Assembly (NCBI GenBank): GCA_001784535.1
Contig: MFRJ01000001.1
Coordinates: 10,501-21,226 of the forward strand
Direction: 5' to 3'
Origin: Candidatus Melainabacteria bacterium GWA2_34_9
GTDB taxonomy: Bacteria; Cyanobacteriota; Vampirovibrionia; Gastranaerophilales; UBA9971
Length of the DNA stretch: 10,726 nt
Shown: positions 7,091-10,726 of the stretch, piece by piece
Position numbering within the stretch: position 1 is the stretch's first letter
How the letters are laid out: the number at the start of each line of letters is the position of its first letter
The notes under the pieces: generated by a model
Databases searched by the model: none
What the model saw: the letters and a program-made list of their open reading frames with translations, nothing else
Told to the model about the DNA's origin: nothing
Made by a program: the position numbers and the translations under genes

Positions 7091-7838
7091 CCAATTTCTC
7101 TCCTAAATTTAAATATAAATACTCACAAATATCTTTAAATGTTTCAAATTTTATATGACTAATGTTGTTTTCATCGCAATATTCTGCTAGTGAATCCTTT
7201 GCAAACAATATATCTGCAAGGCCAGACGCACAAATATCCGAAGCCCCGTCTCCTATATATAAAACCCGCCTTTCTTTTTGTAATCTTTTTATAATTTCAC
7301 ATTTGCATAATCCGGCATTTTTTCTGCAACCGTGTTTATGAAAAGGAAAAGATGGAATTATTTTTCCTTTTTGGTATTGCAATTTATTTGAAAAAACTTT
7401 AATAAAACTTCTTATGCCGTATTTTTTCAAAGTATTGTTTATAAAAAAATCAAAACCGTCACTTACTATATAAAAATTTTGTTTTTTCTGATTTAAATTC
7501 TCAAAAATATTTAAAATTTCAATAAAATTCATAAAATAGTCATCGATTTCAATGTTTTCAATAAAATTGTCCAATTGATTTTCCGAAATATAATCGATAC
7601 ATTCAAATTGTTTCGTTAAACATTCTTTTGAACCAATTTCTCCATTTTTCCAGGATTCTTCTATATCTAACCAGTTATTATTAGCTGCTTGGTTGCTCGC
7701 CTTAAACGGCATTTCTGTCGGGCAAAGCCCACCATCCAGCCTCTGCTCGCAATCCGCAAAAACACTTAAAAAATGGTCTACAGTATCCTTTTTTGTTATA
7801 GTCCCGTCAAAATCACAAAATACTGTAATATTTTCCAT
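7065..7838 (-). CDS. MtnX-like HAD-IB phosphatase with in-frame insertion
   Basis: Cytoplasmic haloacid-dehalogenase-type phosphatase, 257 residues. Motif I is CDFDGTIT with nucleophile Asp9 and acid/base Asp11. Motif II is IVSDGFDFF with Ser126. Motif III is probably Lys179 in GLCKCEIIKRL. Motif IV is YIGDGASDICAS with Asp198 and Asp201. The last motifs and the ADILFAKDSLAEYC segment match the MtnX/PHOSPHO1-like group (in Bacillus MtnX dephosphorylates a methionine-salvage enol phosphate). No mtnW or other salvage gene is nearby, so the substrate is open. The cap start is interrupted: family members run from FAxPEW-like directly into the helix, while here FAD (27-29) and NW (55-56) are separated by about 25 residues encoded by unusually GC-rich DNA. 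The SD AAGGA lies about 10 nt before the ATG. It is the first gene of the minus-strand operon and overlaps the aminotransferase by 26 bp. Confidence 0.88.
   Translation of the reverse strand: MENITVFCDFDGTITKKDTVDHFLSVFADCEQRLDGGLCPTEMPFKASNQAANNNWLDIEESWKNGEIGSKECLTKQFECIDYISENQLDNFIENIEIDDYFMNFIEILNIFENLNQKKQNFYIVSDGFDFFINNTLKKYGIRSFIKVFSNKLQYQKGKIIPSFPFHKHGCRKNAGLCKCEIIKRLQKERRVLYIGDGASDICASGLADILFAKDSLAEYCDENNISHIKFETFKDICEYLYLNLGEKLDVKNEMLV
7677..7751 (-). repeat. putative palindromic-type repeat element inserted in frame in the HAD gene
   Basis: This block encodes residues 30-54 of the phosphatase, exactly the stretch with no counterpart in MtnX as I recall it. Its base composition is clearly richer in G+C than the flanks. 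It contains GGGCAAAGCCC (a 4-bp stem with AAA loop, 7720-7730), a second small hairpin around GCC-GTTTAA-GGC (minus strand), and a TGCTCGC direct repeat at 7694-7700 and 7744-7750. This layout resembles small interspersed palindromic elements such as the RPEs of Rickettsia, which persist inside ORFs as extra peptide. No second copy exists in this window, so repeat status is inferred. Exact borders are uncertain by several bases. Confidence 0.5.
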
Positions 7839-7878
7839 TTTTTATGAATCCTTTTTCAACTGCGATTATGTAAAAACT

Positions 7879-7914
7879 AACATGTGCAATTTTTCATGTC
7901 TATTAACATGAAAA
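7879..7914 (-). promoter_or_regulatory. inverted repeat upstream of the phosphatase operon, candidate operator
   Basis: TTTTCATGT (7891-7899) and ACATGAAAA (7906-7914) are perfect 9-bp arms around a 6-bp centre. A third CATGT lies at 7881-7885. The centre is about 65 bp upstream of the phosphatase ATG, a fitting place for a dimeric regulator. A minus-strand CATAAT (plus-strand ATTATG, 7865-7870) could be the -10, but no convincing -35 was found. As RNA it could also be a hairpin; no T-run follows on the minus strand, so it is not a terminator for that direction. Confidence 0.45.
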
Positions 7915-7952
7915 GCCCTTTTTTCTAATAAAAAATAGGTAATTTAGTTCAT

Positions 7953-7989
7953 AAAAATAATCCGGTTTACTTAAGTAAACCGGATTATT
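7953..7989 (-). terminator. intrinsic terminator of the acyl-CoA dehydrogenase gene
   Basis: A perfect 34-bp palindrome (7956-7989): two 15-nt arms containing the core CCGGTTTAC/GTAAACCGG around a central TTAA. On the minus strand the stem ends in a TTTTT run, about 40 nt past the acyl-CoA dehydrogenase stop at 8029. The plus strand lacks a comparable T-run. Confidence 0.88.
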
Positions 7990-8028
7990 AAATTTATTAG
8001 ATTCTCACTCTATGATTTTAACAACAGT

Positions 8029-9213
8029 TTATTTATATCCTTTAAGAAGATGTCTGCTGATAACCATTCTTTGAACCTGATTTGTTCCTTCATAAATCTG
8101 AGTGATTTTTGCGTCTCTCATCATTCTTTCAACAGGGAATTCTTTTGTAAATCCATATCCGCCAAGAACTTGAACAGCATCAGTAGTAACTTTCATTGCT
8201 ACATCACCACCGTAACATTTTGAAAGGGAAGCATACATTGATTTTTCTCTGCTATCGCTTGAAACTAAAGTAGCCGCTTTATAAACAAGAAGTCTTGCTG
8301 CTTCGACGTCCATAGCCATTTTAACAAGCATATTTTGAACAGCTTCAAAATTTCCAATAGGCTGACCAAATTGTTCTCTTTCCTGAGCATATTTAAATGC
8401 AAAATCAAGAGCACCTTGTGCAACACCAACACCTTGAGCTCCTACACCCGGTCTTGAGTGATCAAGAGTACTCATAGCTAGTTTCCAGCCTGCTCCTTCG
8501 GTACCGATGAGATTTTCTGCAGGAATTTCCATATCTTCAAAAATCAATTCAGCGGTTTCAGAACCTCTGATACCAAGTTTATGCTCTGTTTTACCAACTT
8601 TAAATCCCGGTGCATCACTGTCCACTATGAAGCAGCTTAAACTTTTAAGACCAGGTTCTGGACTGGTTTTTGCAAAAACTGTTACGATTTTTGACAAATT
8701 AGCATGACTTATAAATAATTTTGTACCATTAACGATATATTTATCACCTTTTTTTACAGCGCGGGTTTTAATTCCCATAAAATCGCTTCCTGCTCCTGCT
8801 TCTGTTAAACCAAAAGCACAGAGCTTTTCGCCGGAGGTAATTTGAGGTATATATTTTCTTTTTTGTTCTTCATTTCCGCCTAACATAATAGGCTGACTTC
8901 CCAGAGTATTTACGCCACAGGCAAGCGCAACTGAAAGGTCTACTCTTGATAATTCTTCTACAAGAATACATTCCATAACAGGGTCGGCTCCGCCTCCGCC
9001 GTATTGTTCAGGATATGGAAGCGAAATAAGTCCGCTTTCTGCCATTTCTTTGTATACATCCCATGGAAACTTTGCAGTCTCGTCAACTTCTGCTGAACGT
9101 GGAGCTATTACAGTTTCTGCAAATTCACGAACAACTTGTTTAATGTCTCTTTGCTCTTCGGTAAGCTGGAATGTGCTTCCCTCAAGTTCTTTTAAAACCG
9201 CCTGATTTGTCAT
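8029..9213 (-). CDS. acyl-CoA dehydrogenase
   Basis: FAD-dependent dehydrogenase that introduces the alpha,beta double bond in an acyl-CoA and passes electrons to electron-transfer flavoprotein. It is 394 residues, full length. The N-terminal helical domain begins about residue 15 (FQLTEEQRDIKQVVREFAE). The FAD-binding beta segment is FGLTEAGAGSD (134-144), followed by NGTKLFISHA and GIRGSETAELIFED. The C-terminal domain has LDHSRPGVGAQ, QVLGGYGFTKEFPVERMMRD, and catalytic base Glu375 in QIYEGTNQV, the position used by short/medium-chain and butyryl-CoA dehydrogenases. About 12 residues precede the usual start; the ATG at 9213 has a good SD (GAGGA, 7 nt upstream), so the extension is probably real. 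Chain length cannot be assigned. No etfA/etfB is in the window. It appears monocistronic, with a 421-bp spacer upstream and a terminator downstream. Confidence 0.95.
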   Translation of the reverse strand: MTNQAVLKELEGSTFQLTEEQRDIKQVVREFAETVIAPRSAEVDETAKFPWDVYKEMAESGLISLPYPEQYGGGGADPVMECILVEELSRVDLSVALACGVNTLGSQPIMLGGNEEQKRKYIPQITSGEKLCAFGLTEAGAGSDFMGIKTRAVKKGDKYIVNGTKLFISHANLSKIVTVFAKTSPEPGLKSLSCFIVDSDAPGFKVGKTEHKLGIRGSETAELIFEDMEIPAENLIGTEGAGWKLAMSTLDHSRPGVGAQGVGVAQGALDFAFKYAQEREQFGQPIGNFEAVQNMLVKMAMDVEAARLLVYKAATLVSSDSREKSMYASLSKCYGGDVAMKVTTDAVQVLGGYGFTKEFPVERMMRDAKITQIYEGTNQVQRMVISRHLLKGYK

Positions 9214-9375
9214 TCACTTATCCTCGTGTGTTATATAATTATTTTTAGCTTAAAATTAATAAAAAATTCTTATGCATATTCAGACAATAATTTATCTTAA
9301 AAGCGCGTAAAAGTAAAATAATTTATTATTCTTTGTACAAAAAGTAATAAATATAGCAATAATTAATTCGACCTT

Positions 9376-9427
9376 CCAATCCTGGCTTTTATTTCCTATT
9401 GTTCTTCAGGTTTTTACTCCCGATTGG
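9376..9427 (-). promoter_or_regulatory. possible structured 5' leader of the acyl-CoA dehydrogenase transcript
   Basis: On the minus strand CCAATC (9427-9422) pairs with GATTGG (9381-9376), enclosing AAAACC, a small hairpin CCTG/TAGG (with a G-U pair) and an A-rich strand ending in AAAAGCC. The element would begin at about the predicted start of transcription and sits about 160 nt before the start codon. The AAACC...GG...AAAGCC order is faintly like the GEMM (c-di-GMP-I) core, but the conserved GGGACGCAAAGCC is not present, so no class is assigned. Confidence 0.25.
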
Positions 9428-9452
9428 CATCTTATAATTGTGACAATATGAT
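9424..9452 (+). promoter_or_regulatory. sigma-70-like promoter, plus strand
   Basis: TTGGCA (9424-9429), a 17-bp spacer and TATGAT (9447-9452): each hexamer matches consensus at 5 of 6 positions. It points away from the acyl-CoA dehydrogenase into a spacer with no plus-strand gene, and would give RNA antisense to the OYE-like gene's 3' end or a small RNA. The spacer holds the inverted repeat ATTGTGACAAT. Confidence 0.4.
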
Positions 9453-9458
9453 TGTAAA
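9431..9458 (-). promoter_or_regulatory. sigma-70-like promoter for the acyl-CoA dehydrogenase gene
   Basis: On the minus strand TTTACA (9458-9453), a 16-bp spacer and TATAAG (9436-9431): each hexamer matches consensus at 5 of 6 positions. Transcription would start near 9424 and give a leader of about 210 nt before the ATG at 9213. It overlaps the plus-strand promoter almost completely, so the two could not be occupied together. Confidence 0.45.
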
Positions 9459-9634
9459 TTATCGAGTTAAGGAACAAAGTGGGGATTTAAATAATTTATC
9501 CTGAAAAAAATACTTTACATCTGATTGTATAAATTTCAAGAATGAGTGTTAAAAATGGAAAAAATCTATAGTTATTGTTCATAAGCCATAAAAATAAATG
9601 AGCTTAAATATATAAAATAACAATGCGGGGATAT

Positions 9635-10726
9635 CTAACTTTCTTTTACCCTGTTAAATATACAAATATTGCCCTTTAAAGACCAGCATTTGTTGCAGGC
9701 TATGCATTTGGGCTTATAAGAAGTATCTTCTTGCCACTTGTTGATTAAATCAGCTTCGCAAAGCAAAGTCCTTGCAAGTGAAAAATAGCTTATTCGTGTT
9801 TCATTGAGAATTTTTTCCATAAGATCAAAATCCCTGTTTCCGCCGACTACAGAGACGGGGGCTTTTACGGTTTTTGCAATTTCTGCGGCGTATTTGGAAA
9901 AATATGACTGCCTTGATTTGTCTTCCGCAATTCCTGTTTCAAAAATTATTGGAGGAGTTTGATTATATCCGACATTTCCACTGATTTCTATGAGATCGAT
10001 GCCCATTTCGTCGAGTTTTTGGCAGATATATTTTGTTTCCCCAAATTGCAAGCCTTTTTCTTCCATAAAATCCGAGCAATTTATCTTGATTGCAACTAAA
10101 AAATCATCGCCAACTTTTTTTCTGATATTTTCATAAATTTCAAACAAAATTCTGGCTCTGTTTTCTATGTTTCCACCGTATTCGTCCTGTCTTCTGTTGT
10201 AGTAAGGGTTTAAAAATTGGTTAAGAAGATAACCATGCGCGCAATGGATTTGCACTCCGTCAAATCCGCTTTTTTTTGCTCTTAACGCAGCATCCCCGAA
10301 AGCTTCCGCGAGGGTTTTTATGTTTTGTTTTGTGGTTTCTACAGGCGTGATTTTGGTATAAAGATGTTCTACTGCTGATGGTCCCCAGATTAATTTGTCT
10401 TTAATTTTGAATTTTGCCTGAGAACCGCTTGAGGCAATCTGTAAAAGTATTTTTGCGCCATGATTGTGAACAGTTTCTGTAATTTGTTTAAATCCTTCGA
10501 CAAAAGAATCATCATGAGCTGCAAGCATTCTTAAGCTAGTATTTTCGCCTTTTATTGTATATGCAAAGCCTGTTATAATTATACCTACTCCGCCTTTGGC
10601 TAGGTTTTCATAAACTTCTACCAATTTTTCTGTTATATAACCATCGTCTGTTGCCATTGCTTCGTGGGTTGCAGAGCGAATAAATCTGTTTTTTAATTCC
10701 AGACTTTTTATTTTGGTTTTATCAAA
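9635..10726 (-). CDS. Old-Yellow-Enzyme-like NADH:flavin oxidoreductase with Fe-S cysteines (5' end cut by right edge)
   Basis: FMN-dependent TIM-barrel reductase of the OYE / 2,4-dienoyl-CoA reductase group. The reading frame continues upstream of the ATG at 10657 to the window edge and encodes FDKTKIKSLELKNRFIRSAT, the expected N-terminal strand. The true start is therefore probably only a few residues outside; 363 residues are visible. The core motif HCAHGYLLNQFLNPYYNRR followed by DEYGGNIENR is diagnostic, with the two His that contact the substrate. Near the end, CIACNKCWSLKGNIC has four Cys spaced C-x2-C-x2-C-x7-C, expected to hold a 4Fe-4S cluster. It stops right after this, so the C-terminal FAD/NAD(P)H domains of full-length dienoyl-CoA reductase are absent; stand-alone members of this kind are known. 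The substrate is unknown; an enone or enoyl compound is likely. Confidence 0.92.
   Translation of the reverse strand, partial: FDKTKIKSLELKNRFIRSATHEAMATDDGYITEKLVEVYENLAKGGVGIIITGFAYTIKGENTSLRMLAAHDDSFVEGFKQITETVHNHGAKILLQIASSGSQAKFKIKDKLIWGPSAVEHLYTKITPVETTKQNIKTLAEAFGDAALRAKKSGFDGVQIHCAHGYLLNQFLNPYYNRRQDEYGGNIENRARILFEIYENIRKKVGDDFLVAIKINCSDFMEEKGLQFGETKYICQKLDEMGIDLIEISGNVGYNQTPPIIFETGIAEDKSRQSYFSKYAAEIAKTVKAPVSVVGGNRDFDLMEKILNETRISYFSLARTLLCEADLINKWQEDTSYKPKCIACNKCWSLKGNICIFNRVKES

Larger units (their letters stand above)
9214..9634. other. 421-bp intergenic region with regulatory signals, no gene seen
   Basis: No ORF with a credible SD and length was found on either strand. The part next to the acyl-CoA dehydrogenase (9214-9360) is nearly pure A/T apart from a GCGCG around 9303-9306. 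The middle (9370-9460) is less AT-rich and holds opposed promoter-like signals and a possible RNA structure. The part next to the OYE-like gene (9583-9605) has a 7-bp hairpin with one bulge (AAGC-CAT/ATG-A-GCTT) but no T-run, so a terminator for that gene is not convincing. Confidence 0.6.

Noticed and set aside
7956..7989. The 34-bp palindrome as a recombination or attachment site
   Set aside because: Its position 40 nt past a stop codon and the T-run on the minus strand explain it as a terminator.
9376..9427. A true c-di-GMP (GEMM) riboswitch or a tRNA fragment
   Set aside because: The conserved GEMM core and the second helix are missing, and no cloverleaf can be drawn. It is kept only as an unclassified possible structure.
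9500..9634. Short plus-strand ORFs after the plus-strand promoter (9 to 18 codons)
   Set aside because: None has a convincing SD or conserved feature; expected by chance.

Overview
This is an AT-rich bacterial stretch using the standard code with ordinary Shine-Dalgarno sites. It carries two translation genes, rpsB and tsf, in their usual order, surrounded by metabolic and membrane genes mostly on the minus strand. EF-Ts is the short single-core form (217 residues), as in cyanobacteria and Thermus rather than E. coli. With the low GC and the anaerobe-like enzymes, a non-photosynthetic relative of Cyanobacteria (Melainabacteria/Vampirovibrionia type) is my best guess, held with low confidence. 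No CRISPR array, tRNA, rRNA, transposase or phage gene was seen.

Layout. Positions 1-463 (-) hold the N-terminal half of a PSP1/RicT-like protein cut by the left edge. Positions 464-757 are a regulatory spacer leading to rpsB (758-1639, +) and tsf (1658-2311, +), which end at a strong bidirectional terminator. Converging on it is a 437-residue two-domain protein (2362-3675, -): a CMP-sugar-synthetase-like cytidylyltransferase fused to an RraA/HMG-aldolase-like domain. A six-helix membrane protein (3798-4508, +) meets, tail to tail, a minus-strand cluster read from right to left: HAD phosphatase (7838-7065), class III aminotransferase (7090-5708), alpha/beta hydrolase with a cysteine nucleophile (5711-4905) and a small four-helix membrane protein (4864-4505). 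The first three overlap (26 bp and 4 bp), so they are very likely co-transcribed and partly translationally coupled. Next comes a single acyl-CoA dehydrogenase gene (8029-9213, -) with its own palindromic terminator. A 421-bp spacer follows, with overlapping opposed promoter-like signals and a possible structured leader. An Old-Yellow-Enzyme-like flavin/Fe-S oxidoreductase (9635-10726, -) runs off the right edge.

How the genes may work together. rpsB-tsf supply ribosome and elongation functions. The phosphatase-aminotransferase-hydrolase trio looks like a small-molecule pathway whose substrate cannot be read from the sequence. The acyl-CoA dehydrogenase and the OYE-like reductase both act on C=C/C-C bonds next to a carbonyl and are neighbours, but nothing shows they share a pathway.

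Most noteworthy: (1) the cytidylyltransferase-RraA fusion; (2) a GC-rich segment of about 75 bp inserted in frame in the HAD phosphatase, resembling the palindromic elements that invade ORFs in Rickettsia; (3) the Ser-to-Cys nucleophile in the hydrolase; (4) the promoter/leader arrangement upstream of the acyl-CoA dehydrogenase.
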